A stretch of 24,763 nucleotides of DNA, taken from JAVKBW01 sp964352715. Lineage in GTDB: Bacteria; Pseudomonadota; Alphaproteobacteria; UBA8366; Aestuariispiraceae. Below the pieces are notes generated by a model, which saw only the letters and a list, made by a program, of their open reading frames with translations, did no database searches and was not told the origin of the DNA. Shown here piece after piece: positions 15,619 through 23,408 of the stretch. The translations under genes were made by a program, and so were the position numbers. The number at the start of each line of letters is the position of its first letter. Position 1 is the stretch's first letter. The stretch spans positions 1 through 24,763 of the forward strand of contig CAYGSU010000061.1 of assembly GCA_964352715.1 (NCBI GenBank). Direction: 5' to 3'.

Positions 15619-16632
15619 ATGGAAGATTTACTGAACGCCATTATCCTGTTCGCGAATTTCGTCATCGTGCCCGGCATGGCTTATGGCAGCCAGCTTGCTC
15701 TCGGGGCGCTCGGCGTGACGCTGATCTACAGCATCCTGCGGTTCTCGAATTTTTCGCACGGCGAGCTGATGTCTGCGGGCACGATGTTCGCTCTGCTGGT
15801 GACGTGGTGGTTCCAGTCGATGGATATCGGCATCGCACCGTTACCGACTGCCCTGCTTGCTCTGCCGCCGGCCATTTTGATGACCATCGCGCTTGTGCTG
15901 CTGATCGACCGGTCAGTCTACCGGCACTACCGGCGCAAGAAGTCCCAGCCCGTGGTTCTGCTGATCGCCTCGACCGGCGTGATGTTCTGCCTGAACGGAC
16001 TGATCCGTTTCGTGATCGGGCCGGATGACCGGACACTCGCTGACGGCGCGCGGTTCGTGATCAATGCGCGCCAGTTCAAAACCTCCACCGGTCTGGAAGA
16101 GGGACTTGCGATCAAATCCAGCCAGGTCGTTTCCGTCGCCGCTGCGGTGATCTGTGTTGCAGCGCTGTTCTGGTTCCTGAACCGAACAAGGTCGGGCAAA
16201 TCCATGCGTGCCTATTCCGATAACGAGGATCTCGCCCTGCTGTCCGGGATCAATCCTGACCGCGTCGTCATTATCGCCTGGATTCTGGCCGGCGCGCTGG
16301 CGGCAATCGCCGGCACGCTCTTCGGGCTGGATAAAACCTACAAGCCGTTTACATATCTGCAGCTGCTGCTGCCGATTTTCGCCTCGGCGATTGTCGGCGG
16401 CATCGGCAACCCGGTCGGCGCGATTGCGGGCGGCTTCATCATCGCCTTTTCCGAAGTCACGATAACCTATGCCTACAAGAAGTTTCTCGGCTATCTGGTG
16501 CCGGAAAGCTGGGCGCCCGACGGCCTCGCCCAGTTGCTGGCGACCGACTACAAGTTCGCGGTATCGTTCATGCTGCTTGTCGTCGTGCTGATTGTCAGGC
16601 CGACAGGCATCTTCCGGGGTAAATCGCTATGA
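15619..16632 (+). CDS. livH: Branched-chain amino acid type ABC transporter permease LivH
   Basis: An inner-membrane permease of 337 residues from the ATG at 15619, with AGGGGA 6 bases upstream; the open frame back to 15517 overlaps livF and lacks a start signal. It is hydrophobic throughout with multiple membrane helices. The N-terminal signature GALGVTLIYSILRFSNFSHGEL is typical of LivH. The cytoplasmic coupling loop GKSMRAYSDNEDLALLSGI contacts the ATPase, and GGIGNPVGAIAGGF is the conserved C-terminal motif. The last codon overlaps the livM start (ATGA). Confidence 0.92.
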   Translation: MEDLLNAIILFANFVIVPGMAYGSQLALGALGVTLIYSILRFSNFSHGELMSAGTMFALLVTWWFQSMDIGIAPLPTALLALPPAILMTIALVLLIDRSVYRHYRRKKSQPVVLLIASTGVMFCLNGLIRFVIGPDDRTLADGARFVINARQFKTSTGLEEGLAIKSSQVVSVAAAVICVAALFWFLNRTRSGKSMRAYSDNEDLALLSGINPDRVVIIAWILAGALAAIAGTLFGLDKTYKPFTYLQLLLPIFASAIVGGIGNPVGAIAGGFIIAFSEVTITYAYKKFLGYLVPESWAPDGLAQLLATDYKFAVSFMLLVVVLIVRPTGIFRGKSL

Positions 16633-17951
16633 CTGACCGGCAGCGCATCATCTATCTGTATATCGGCATGGCGGTGTTGCTGTGCGGCGTTGGCGTGTTT
16701 CAAAGCTGGTCACTGGCGCTGGCGATTTTCAACCTGTGCATCATTTCCGCGATCATGTCGATGGGCGTGAACATGCAATGGGGGTATGCCGGCTTGTTCA
16801 ATGCCGGAGTGATGGGGTTCGCTGCCCTGGGCGGTCTGGCAGCCATCGTGATTTCGGTCGATCCCGTGCATGAGACCTGGGAAGCCGGCGGAACCGGCAT
16901 TCTGGTGACCGCGCTGGTGGTTGTCGTCACGATCGTCGCCAGTATCGGCGCATGGCGGCAATTGAAGCATGCTCCACCGGTCGCCGGCGCAGCGGTCGCG
17001 GTGATCGTGATCGTCGGTTACTTCGTCGCCCGTGCGTTTTTCCTGCCGGCGGTTGACGCCATTGAACAGATTGAAGCGGCAAGGACCGGGTTTCTCGGCG
17101 GGCTGGGGCTGCCGATCCTGCTGGCCTGGCCGGTCGGCGGTCTGTTCGCCGCCGGTGCGGCCTGGGTCGTCGGCAAGGTATCGTTGGGCCTTCGGTCGGA
17201 CTATCTGGCGATTGCGACCCTCGGCATCTCGGAAATCATCATCGCCATCCTGCGCAACGAGGACTGGCTGACCCGGGGCGTGAAAAACGTCAACGGCCTG
17301 CCGCGCCCGACACCTTACGAAATTGAACTGCAGGAAGCGCCGTGGTTCCTTGATCTCGCCGCCCGCTTTGACGTGCCGGTGATCGAACTCTCATCGATCT
17401 ACGTGAAACTGTGTTACACGGGCCTGTTCCTGGTCGTGCTTCTGGTAGTGCTGTTTCTGGCCGAACGCGCCCTGCATTCGCCCTGGGGCCGGATGATGCG
17501 GGCAATCCGCGACAATGAAACGGCCGCCAATGCAATGGGCAAGGACGTCAAGGGCCGTCATCTGGAAGTCTTCATTCTGGGTTCGGCCGTCATCGGCATT
17601 GCAGGCGCGATGCTGACGACGCTGGATGGCCAGTTCACACCAACCTCTTACCAGCCTTTGCGTTTCACCTTCCTGATCTGGGTGATGGTGATTGTCGGCG
17701 GTTCGGGCAACAACTTCGGCGCGGTGCTGGGCGGGTTCATCGTCTGGTTTGCCTGGGTCGAGGCAGAACCGGTGGGTGCATGGCTGATCGACGCCCTGAC
17801 CTTCTGGCTTGCTGCCGAGGACCCGCTGAAGGTGCATCTGATGAACGGCGCGGCCTACATGCGCCCGATCACCATGGGTCTTGTACTGCTGATCGTGCTA
17901 CGCTTCTCGCCGCGCGGCCTGATCCCCGAGGTCACCAGCCAGCGGCGCTAG
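16629..17951 (+). CDS. livM: Branched-chain amino acid type ABC transporter permease LivM
   Basis: The second inner-membrane permease, 440 residues, with multiple membrane helices. Conserved elements are MSMGVNMQWGYAGLFNAGVM near the N-terminus, SDYLAIATLGISEI, the coupling loop GRMMRAIRDNETAANAMG, and VGGSGNNFGAVLGG towards the end. It is somewhat longer than the short LivM forms, with additional hydrophobic N-terminal segments of the kind seen in E. coli LivM. Start and stop are clear: an ATGA overlap with livH and a 33-base gap to the MarC gene. Confidence 0.91.
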   Translation: MTDRQRIIYLYIGMAVLLCGVGVFQSWSLALAIFNLCIISAIMSMGVNMQWGYAGLFNAGVMGFAALGGLAAIVISVDPVHETWEAGGTGILVTALVVVVTIVASIGAWRQLKHAPPVAGAAVAVIVIVGYFVARAFFLPAVDAIEQIEAARTGFLGGLGLPILLAWPVGGLFAAGAAWVVGKVSLGLRSDYLAIATLGISEIIIAILRNEDWLTRGVKNVNGLPRPTPYEIELQEAPWFLDLAARFDVPVIELSSIYVKLCYTGLFLVVLLVVLFLAERALHSPWGRMMRAIRDNETAANAMGKDVKGRHLEVFILGSAVIGIAGAMLTTLDGQFTPTSYQPLRFTFLIWVMVIVGGSGNNFGAVLGGFIVWFAWVEAEPVGAWLIDALTFWLAAEDPLKVHLMNGAAYMRPITMGLVLLIVLRFSPRGLIPEVTSQRR

Positions 17952-17984
17952 ACAAGGTTTACTACCGGAAAGGGGTGAACCACC

Positions 17985-18614
17985 GTGTATGAAACCGCCT
18001 TCGTTGCTTTCGCCACTTTTTTCGCGACCATCGGCCCGTTCAACGTGCCCATCGTCTTCGCGTCGCTGACCGGCGACCTGACGCCACGGGCACGAACGGC
18101 GGCGGCTGTGAAGGGGACGGTCATCGCCACCGCAATCCTGCTGGCTTTCGCCGTATCCGGCGATATGATTCTTAACCTGTTCGGCATTACCCTGCCGGCC
18201 CTGCGCATCGCCGGCGGCATTCTGCTTTTGCTGATTTCCATCGACATGGTGTTCGCCCGGTCATCCGGCGCGGTCTCGACCACGCCCGACGAGAACGAGG
18301 AAGCCATAGAAAAGGCAGATATTTCCGTATTCCCCCTGGCAACGCCGCTGCTGGCAGGCCCCGGCGCGATGGGCGCGGTGGTGCTGCTGATGGCCGATGT
18401 ATCCGGCGATACCCTGCAGTCGTTTATCGTTGTCGGCGCCCTGCTGACGGTGATGGCGATGGCGCTGATATCGATGCTTCTGACGTCGCAATTGCAGCGG
18501 TTGCTGGGGCGCACCGGCGTGCATGTTATCAGCCGTATATTCGGGGTCATCCTGTCAGCGCTGGCGGTGCAGTTCATGGTCGATGGTCTGGCCGGCAGCG
18601 AGTTGTTTTCCTAG
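17985..18614 (+). CDS. MarC family integral membrane protein
   Basis: A polytopic inner-membrane protein of 209 residues (MarC/NAAT family), with about six helices arranged as two similar halves. TFFATIGPFNVPIVFASLTG and PLATPLLAGPGAMGAVVLL are the paired family motifs, each with a conserved Pro/Gly-rich turn. The start is GTG at 17985 with AAAGGGG 9 bases before it. Despite its name MarC is not known to confer antibiotic resistance, and an amino acid transport function has been claimed only for archaeal relatives. It follows the liv operon by 33 bases without a terminator, so it may be transcribed with it. Confidence 0.87.
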   Translation: MYETAFVAFATFFATIGPFNVPIVFASLTGDLTPRARTAAAVKGTVIATAILLAFAVSGDMILNLFGITLPALRIAGGILLLLISIDMVFARSSGAVSTTPDENEEAIEKADISVFPLATPLLAGPGAMGAVVLLMADVSGDTLQSFIVVGALLTVMAMALISMLLTSQLQRLLGRTGVHVISRIFGVILSALAVQFMVDGLAGSELFS

Positions 18615-18874
18615 TTTCCGACGACACAGCACCAGCAATCCTGACCTATGATACCGCCACCTGTATGATTCAGGATCGTGACGGGAAAATCGTTTGGCCG
18701 GACGCGACACGCAGGCCGAAATCGAACGCAAACAGCGACCCGCCAGTTGAAACTGCGCACTGTAGCGACCAACTTTGTTTTAGTGCTCTGCTGCACGTTG
18801 GGCGTGGTCGATATCGGACGTGATCATACATGCCACGCTGAACATGTAGTAAACCAAATTCGGAAGGATCCAAG
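18615..18874. other. Non-coding gap between MarC and USP-like genes
   Basis: A 260-base gap with no credible ORF. It holds a 7-bp inverted repeat, ATCCTGA (18638-18644) and TCAGGAT (18670-18676), with a 25-base loop and no T-run. A strong ribosome-binding site, GGAAGGA, lies at 18862-18868 just before the USP-like gene. A promoter for that gene is expected here, but no convincing -35/-10 pair could be chosen. Confidence 0.5.
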
Positions 18875-19717
18875 ATGTTACGGCACATTCTCGTCTCGAT
18901 CTCGCATTCCCCTGCCGGCGCGGCGGAAGCCGACATGGCCATCGATATCGCAAAGCGGCATGGCGGGCGTATCTCGGGGATATCCGTTGTAGACCCGGAT
19001 CGTGTCACGCGAGTCGGTCCCTCTCCGGCCGGCATGTTCAGCTATCATCTTCGATTGATGGAAACCAGATTGAAGAATGCCCGTAACGAAGCAGCCGTCC
19101 AGGCGGACGTATTGCGCGCCCGGTCCGAAGCGGCTGGCGTTCCCTATCTGGATCTATCCCGGGAGGGAAAGCCCGATACCTCGCTGGTCGATGCCTGGCG
19201 TTTCCACGATATCGGTCTGGTGCCGACGCGTATCTGGAATCCAGGCGAAGATGATCTTGAAGACGTAAAAGCGGTTCTTCATTTAATCGCCATGGGATTG
19301 CGGCCATTGATAGCCGTACCGGACGAGGCTTACATTCACCCATCGAAAGCCCTGATTGCGCTATCCGGATCGCTGGATAGTGCAAAAGCGATGAAACAGT
19401 TCATCATGTTGCGCCCGTGGCCCGATATCGACCTGCATATCGTAACAGTCGGCGACCCGAAATCCGGCGAAACATCCTCGGAATTGCTTGAAAATGCGGG
19501 CGAGTATGCTGCCGACCACGGATTCACTGTAACGACAGCCGCCCTGCCCGCGGCCCTTGACCGGACGCAGACTATACTGGATGAAGGCAAAAAGGTCGGC
19601 GCAGGTGTCTTCGTGATGGGGTCTTCATATAGCAAGTTTTTGACTATGGAACGCTACGGCAGTCATGCGCTTGGAATGTTACAAAGGTCGAAAGCGCCAA
19701 TATTCATGTCTCACTGA
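18875..19717 (+). CDS. Universal stress protein family protein (tandem-domain size)
   Basis: A cytosolic protein of 280 residues, the length of two UspA domains. The N-terminus MLRHILVSIS leads into AEADMAIDIAKRHGGRISGISVVDPD, a typical first strand-helix-strand of a USP. The C-terminal half begins KALIALSGSLDSAKAMKQF and ends GAGVFVMGSSYSKFLTMERYGSHALGMLQRS-KAPIF, the position of the nucleotide-binding loop. The usual G-2x-G-9x-G(S/T) spacing is only partly kept, so ATP binding is doubtful. The start has GGAAGGA 6 bases upstream. USP proteins generally help survival during energy or redox stress; no specific partner is suggested by the neighbours. It converges on the PAS_5-type gene. Confidence 0.78.
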   Translation: MLRHILVSISHSPAGAAEADMAIDIAKRHGGRISGISVVDPDRVTRVGPSPAGMFSYHLRLMETRLKNARNEAAVQADVLRARSEAAGVPYLDLSREGKPDTSLVDAWRFHDIGLVPTRIWNPGEDDLEDVKAVLHLIAMGLRPLIAVPDEAYIHPSKALIALSGSLDSAKAMKQFIMLRPWPDIDLHIVTVGDPKSGETSSELLENAGEYAADHGFTVTTAALPAALDRTQTILDEGKKVGAGVFVMGSSYSKFLTMERYGSHALGMLQRSKAPIFMSH

Positions 19718-19873
19718 GCGTTTCAGTCTGACATTGGCCATGCGGTTTGCTGAATAAACCTTGCAAGTCGGCATCAGGCATTTATCAGGTGTTCCACGGC
19801 TTCCAGCGCGACGCGCATACTCGATACAGGCGAAGGACTGGATCGACCCGAGAACGCCGCAGTATCGCAGCCG

Positions 19874-20428
19874 CTAGCTGGCGGGAACATCCAGTATATT
19901 GATCGCCTCGATCGAATGGGTGGCATGAATCCCGTTGTCGGATAACGGCAATTGCAGATATTCGACCTGAAGGTGCTGGCGGTCGACAATGTTTGTTCCC
20001 TTCGTATAGGCGAAGAGCAGTTCCGTTGCCGCTTTTTCATACAGTTTGTCAGATATCTCGTCCTCAACGGTAATTTCCAACAATTTTGCCCTGGTCATGT
20101 TCTTCATGTTCCGACCGGTAGTCTGATTGAACTCCTCACCTGACAGCCTGATCGAGTAATCAAACGGGTCATGCGAAACATCATAGATGGCGATTCTACT
20201 ATGCCATCCGACAAAATCGGTGAAATCGAAATCGGACCAGGCCGGGACCTTCTTTCCCTGGCATTTTGCGCGCCAGACAGAGATGAGTTTTTCAAATGGC
20301 TTGAGTTCCGGCCCATCTTCAAACGGATCGAAATAATGATATTCAAACCCCTGAACAGTATCCCAAAGTGTCATTGATTTTTGCTCGAACAGTCGTACCT
20401 GTGCAAAATCACTTGCGGTGAAAACCAT
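19874..20428 (-). CDS. PAS domain protein of the PAS_5 type
   Basis: A soluble protein of 184 residues resembling the alphaproteobacterial PAS_5 group (Pfam PF07310). Recognisable elements are FEKLISVWRAKCQGKKVPAW, followed by the Asp-rich turn SDFDFTDFVGW, IAIYDVSHDPFDYSIRLSG and the helix EEFNQTTGRNMKNM. No output domain (kinase, GGDEF, HTH) is attached, so it would act by protein contact or as an isolated sensor. The ATG at 20428 gives the longest product; an ATG at 20374 is an alternative, and neither has a good ribosome-binding site. The gene sits downstream of tRNA-Arg on the same strand. The ligand is unknown. Confidence 0.72.
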   Translation of the reverse strand: MVFTASDFAQVRLFEQKSMTLWDTVQGFEYHYFDPFEDGPELKPFEKLISVWRAKCQGKKVPAWSDFDFTDFVGWHSRIAIYDVSHDPFDYSIRLSGEEFNQTTGRNMKNMTRAKLLEITVEDEISDKLYEKAATELLFAYTKGTNIVDRQHLQVEYLQLPLSDNGIHATHSIEAINILDVPAS

Positions 20429-20462
20429 ATCATGTTTCGCGGTCGGACAGGTTGCATCGCTG

Positions 20463-20498
20463 AAAAGTTACCAGGATCATCCCGATAGCAGAATCCTG
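20463..20498 (-). terminator. Candidate terminator downstream of tRNA-Arg
   Basis: On the minus strand CAGGAT (20498-20493) pairs with ATCCTG (20477-20472) over a 15-base loop and is followed by GTAACTTTT. It begins 18 bases after the tRNA CCA end. The short stem and long loop make it only moderately convincing. Confidence 0.35.
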
Positions 20499-20516
20499 CC
20501 CTGCGAAGAGCGAAAT

Positions 20517-20593
20517 TGGCGACCCCAGCAGGACTCGAACCTGCAACATCCTGCTTAGAAGGCAGGTGCTCTATCCGGTTGAGCTATGGGGCC
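20517..20593 (-). tRNA. tRNA-Arg (anticodon TCT)
   Basis: A complete cloverleaf is readable on the minus strand. The acceptor arm is GGCCCCA / TGGGGTC (one G-U pair), the D-arm contains AGCTC...GAGC, the anticodon stem CCTGC / GCAGG encloses the loop CTTCTAA with anticodon TCT, and the T-arm is GCAGG TTCGAGT CCTGC. The discriminator G is followed by an encoded CCA, giving 77 bases. It reads AGA codons, which are rare in GC-rich genomes. Confidence 0.97.
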
Positions 20594-20746
20594 GCAGCCG
20601 CGATCAGGTGACCGCGCGTGAGGGATTTACCCGATCCTTCCACTCCGGTCCAGTACCTCTGTCCACAGGTGCCTGTGAACAGGGCTATAGGCGGCGGTGC
20701 GAACCGGCAGTATACTATGCGCCGAATCAACAACGAGGTCGGACGA

Positions 20747-21082
20747 ATGGAAAAGTTCAAGGACGTGGTGGACGCCCAGCTCGCAGTCGAACTGGAACAG
20801 GTTGTGGCCGATGCGAACAAGCATGCGATCCGAACAGCCCTCGGAACAATATCACGAAAGGAAATTGAAGCGTCGATCCATTTCGTCGCCGCCGTCCGGG
20901 CACGCTATCTTTTGACGGTCAAGAAGCTTGCCCATCCTGAAAAGATCGCCGGTCAGCCGGAAGAACGCGCCAAACTTTTCGACCGGCTTCGGGAGGAACG
21001 GCTGGCCTACGAAGAATCCCTGGCTGCCTTCAACGCCTTGAGGCACGCCCTGGCGCAGCGATACGTAAAGATCGACGAATAG
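20747..21082 (+). CDS. Small helical protein of unknown function
   Basis: I do not recognise this 111-residue protein. It is charged and almost entirely helical in appearance (for example VDAQLAVELEQVVADANKHA and AKLFDRLREERLAYEESLAA), with no Cys, no signal peptide and no membrane segment. The ATG at 20747 has GAGG at 20735-20738, 8 bases upstream. An in-frame ATG at 20717 lies right next to TATACT (20711-20716), a possible -10, so the later start is more likely. It converges on the sulfotransferase-like gene with a 19-base gap. Clean codon structure and a sound start support it as a real gene. Confidence 0.65.
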   Translation: MEKFKDVVDAQLAVELEQVVADANKHAIRTALGTISRKEIEASIHFVAAVRARYLLTVKKLAHPEKIAGQPEERAKLFDRLREERLAYEESLAAFNALRHALAQRYVKIDE

Positions 21083-21101
21083 GTTTCGGCTCCGCCGCCG
21101 G

Positions 21102-22718
21102 TCACGGTGCCGGCAGATTACAGACCCTGGCCCAGGTCGCTTCGAACAGCCCGGCCCTAACCTTTTCCTCGATATTCGGCGCCAGCGCAAAAAAGGCCTT
21201 CTCGTTGATCTTGCCGGCAAAGATCGATCTCACCGAACCGGCAAGATCTTTCTCTAGCGTAAAACATTCGCAGAACGCCGTAATTGCATTCTCTTTTCCG
21301 GCAAAAACCCCGTCCATATCAAGAGGTCTCACAGCCGCCTCGCCCCAGACATCCCGCAACGCCCCCACCAGTGCGCGCGTTATCGCCATGTACCAGACAA
21401 CTTCCTCGTCATGTCCAAGCGCGGAATCGCGGATGCCGGCAAAACCGGACCCGTTTTCATCCAGGGCATAACGCAGATGCCGAAGCTGCGTGTAGCCGAA
21501 CTGGTTCTTGTAGCCGAGCGACAGGAAGGTCTTGCGCATATTGCGTTCGGCGTAGATCACCCGCGCCTGCGGGAAACAGGCGAGCAGCAGCGGTGCAAAG
21601 ACCGTATCCAGATGATTGACCAGCACCGCCCGCCGGCCGGCAAAGCGCGCCGCGTCAATTTCCGCCCGCCGGCTGCGCAACCAGTCTTCCAGCAAGGCGA
21701 TCAACGTCTGTTTCGGCAGAACCCCGTCGATCAGCATGTACAGAAGCCGGTTCTGCTCCAGAATATTCGGCTGGTTATTGAGATAGTGAAACGGCTGCAA
21801 CGAAGGCGACAGCCGCAGCGCAGACGCAGTCGCCATCGTACCGACCCGACCCGTTGATGCCACCAGCAGAGGCTCGGCTTCATCACCCGCAACAGCGTTG
21901 ATCCAGTCCTGCCATTCACCCTGCTGCGCCAGCCACCCTTCGATGATCTTCCGGACCTGCCGGAGCGATGCCGCCAACGCATCACCGTCGATCACCGGCG
22001 TCTGCCCGCCGGACGGCGGCAGATCGGCTAAAGGCATCGGCTGCCGGTGGGCGATGCGCGGCACCGCGCCGAAAACCGGAAACACGGCTTCCAAAGATCG
22101 GCTGGCCAGCGCCCGCATCTGTCTTTCATATCGGGACGGCTCCGTGCGGTAGCATTCCGGCAGCAGCATATCCAGCAACGGGTCAGTCGTCTGGTCCGCA
22201 GCGGTTGACCGGCACCAGTCGGCCAGAGCGTCAGGCCCGTTGAGCTTTATCGCGGCTTGTCCGGCCAGAATCGCCAGATGGGCGGCATTCTTTCCAACCG
22301 CGTAGCGCAATAGTGATCGGGCGATGCAGCGCAGCGCATCCACATCGGCAGCCGGATCGGCGATCATCAGATGCAGCCCGAAGGCGATCTGCAGCACCAT
22401 TTCGGGTTCAAGCGCCATCAGCGACGCCGGGTCTTCCGGCAGATTGATCAAGCCGTGCCGCTTAAGCCGGCCGATATCGACATTCAGCACCAGCGCATTG
22501 ATGCCCCACATCCGCGCCATCGGATGGGACAGGATATCGGGCACGGCATCGATCACCGCGATGCAGTCTTCCCGCAATCCGCAGGCGGACGCATAAACGG
22601 CCCGCATCAGAAGGGCGTTCGGATCAGAAGGGTCTTCTTGTTGGGCGTCCCGCGCCAGCAGGTAGGCGGTCAGAACATCGCCCGTGCGCGCCCGGTCCAG
22701 AATGTCGGACACGCTCAT
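21102..22718 (-). CDS. Sulfotransferase-like protein with helical N-terminal region
   Basis: A 538-residue protein in two parts. The first ~220 residues are helical and alanine-rich (ILDRARTGDVLTAYLLARDA, PNALLMRAVYASACGLREDC), resembling TPR-type repeats. The C-terminal part looks like a sulfotransferase P-loop domain: LLVASTGRVGTMATASAL (residues ~285-302) corresponds to the 5'-phosphosulfate loop, and ARVIYAERNMRKTFLSLG (Arg392) to the 3'-phosphate motif. The ATG at 22718 was chosen because the frame upstream overlaps the NDUFS4-like gene, whose stop is 16 bases before it. No signal peptide is seen. The acceptor is unknown; a sugar or protein tyrosine is possible. The assignment rests on the two loops, and a nucleotide kinase-like P-loop protein is an alternative. 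Confidence 0.6.
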   Translation of the reverse strand: MSVSDILDRARTGDVLTAYLLARDAQQEDPSDPNALLMRAVYASACGLREDCIAVIDAVPDILSHPMARMWGINALVLNVDIGRLKRHGLINLPEDPASLMALEPEMVLQIAFGLHLMIADPAADVDALRCIARSLLRYAVGKNAAHLAILAGQAAIKLNGPDALADWCRSTAADQTTDPLLDMLLPECYRTEPSRYERQMRALASRSLEAVFPVFGAVPRIAHRQPMPLADLPPSGGQTPVIDGDALAASLRQVRKIIEGWLAQQGEWQDWINAVAGDEAEPLLVASTGRVGTMATASALRLSPSLQPFHYLNNQPNILEQNRLLYMLIDGVLPKQTLIALLEDWLRSRRAEIDAARFAGRRAVLVNHLDTVFAPLLLACFPQARVIYAERNMRKTFLSLGYKNQFGYTQLRHLRYALDENGSGFAGIRDSALGHDEEVVWYMAITRALVGALRDVWGEAAVRPLDMDGVFAGKENAITAFCECFTLEKDLAGSVRSIFAGKINEKAFFALAPNIEEKVRAGLFEATWARVCNLPAP

Positions 22719-22734
22719 CCAGCGCCGTCCGCGC

Positions 22735-23040
22735 TCAATGGGTCCAGGGTTCAACCCGGTCGTTGGCGAAATTGTCGGCATAGGCCTTCGGTTTGATGCG
22801 GCGGGTCTTTTCCTGCTGCACCGTATAGACATAGCCGTGCTTCTGAGCGTAGGCGATGGCTTCCTGTTCGGTGTGGAAATGCAGGGTTACCTGACGGCGG
22901 GTGTCCGACGACCCGACCCAGCCGATCAGCGAATCCGCATCCTGCCGGTCAGACGCCTCGAATTCCATGACCCATTCCTTGGTCTTGGCCCGGCCCGATT
23001 GCATCGCCGTCTTCGCCGGTTTGAAAATCCGAACTTCCAT
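22735..23040 (-). CDS. ETC complex I accessory subunit, NDUFS4-like
   Basis: A 101-residue protein of the NADH dehydrogenase 18-kDa/NDUFS4 family, an accessory subunit of respiratory complex I shared by mitochondria and alphaproteobacteria. The whole domain is present: VRIFKPAKTAMQSGRAKTKEW, the central PLIGW-like DSLIGWVGSSDT, FHTEQEAIAYAQKHGYVY, and the C-terminal KPKAYADNFANDRVEPWTH. The start has AGGGA 8 bases upstream (23049-23053 on the plus strand). In bacteria it is normally encoded away from the nuo operon, as here. It is the best taxonomic indicator in the window. Confidence 0.9.
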   Translation of the reverse strand: MEVRIFKPAKTAMQSGRAKTKEWVMEFEASDRQDADSLIGWVGSSDTRRQVTLHFHTEQEAIAYAQKHGYVYTVQQEKTRRIKPKAYADNFANDRVEPWTH

Positions 23041-23132
23041 CGCTTTTATCCCTGAAACTGGGTGAAACCTGACAAGAAGCGGACTTTAACGGCATTTGCC
23101 GCGCCCGCCAACCGCGTATCGCCCTGGACGGA

Positions 23133-23384
23133 TCAGTGATCCTGTTCCGGCCACAGACGGCCGGCGGCCTTGTCCCACAACTTTTCAGCCGCCCACAGAA
23201 CAGCAAAGACGATTACGGCCCAGAGCACATAGTGCAGGTCGCGCAGATAGCCGATGCCGACCAGATCGTCGATCACCGTACCGCGCAACATGAAAACCTG
23301 GGTATTGAAATCAAAATACAGATACACCGCGCCCGCCGCGATGACGGCGGCGAACAGCAGGCCCAGGGTTTTACGCACCAGCAT
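23133..23384 (-). CDS. Small two-helix membrane protein of unknown function
   Basis: An 83-residue protein with two predicted membrane helices, about residues 6-26 (TLGLLFAAVIAAGAVYLYF) and 48-66 (DLHYVLWAVIVFAVLWAAE), and a charged C-terminus. I do not recognise a family. Its ATG has GGAACGGA upstream and lies 24 bases after the stop of the Cys-motif protein, so it is the third gene of the redox cluster and may anchor or stabilise the complex. Codon use and position support a real gene. Confidence 0.65.
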   Translation of the reverse strand: MLVRKTLGLLFAAVIAAGAVYLYFDFNTQVFMLRGTVIDDLVGIGYLRDLHYVLWAVIVFAVLWAAEKLWDKAAGRLWPEQDH

Positions 23385-23408
23385 TGTCGGTATCCGTTCC
23401 CGTATCCC

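Noticed and set aside
19712..19873. Possible terminators between the convergent USP-like and PAS_5-type genes
   Set aside because: Only a 5-bp stem (ACTGA/TCAGT at 19713-19727) without a T-run was seen; not convincing.
20711..20716. TATACT as a -10 for the small helical protein gene
   Set aside because: No acceptable -35 is found 15-19 bases upstream, so it was used only as supporting evidence for the start choice.
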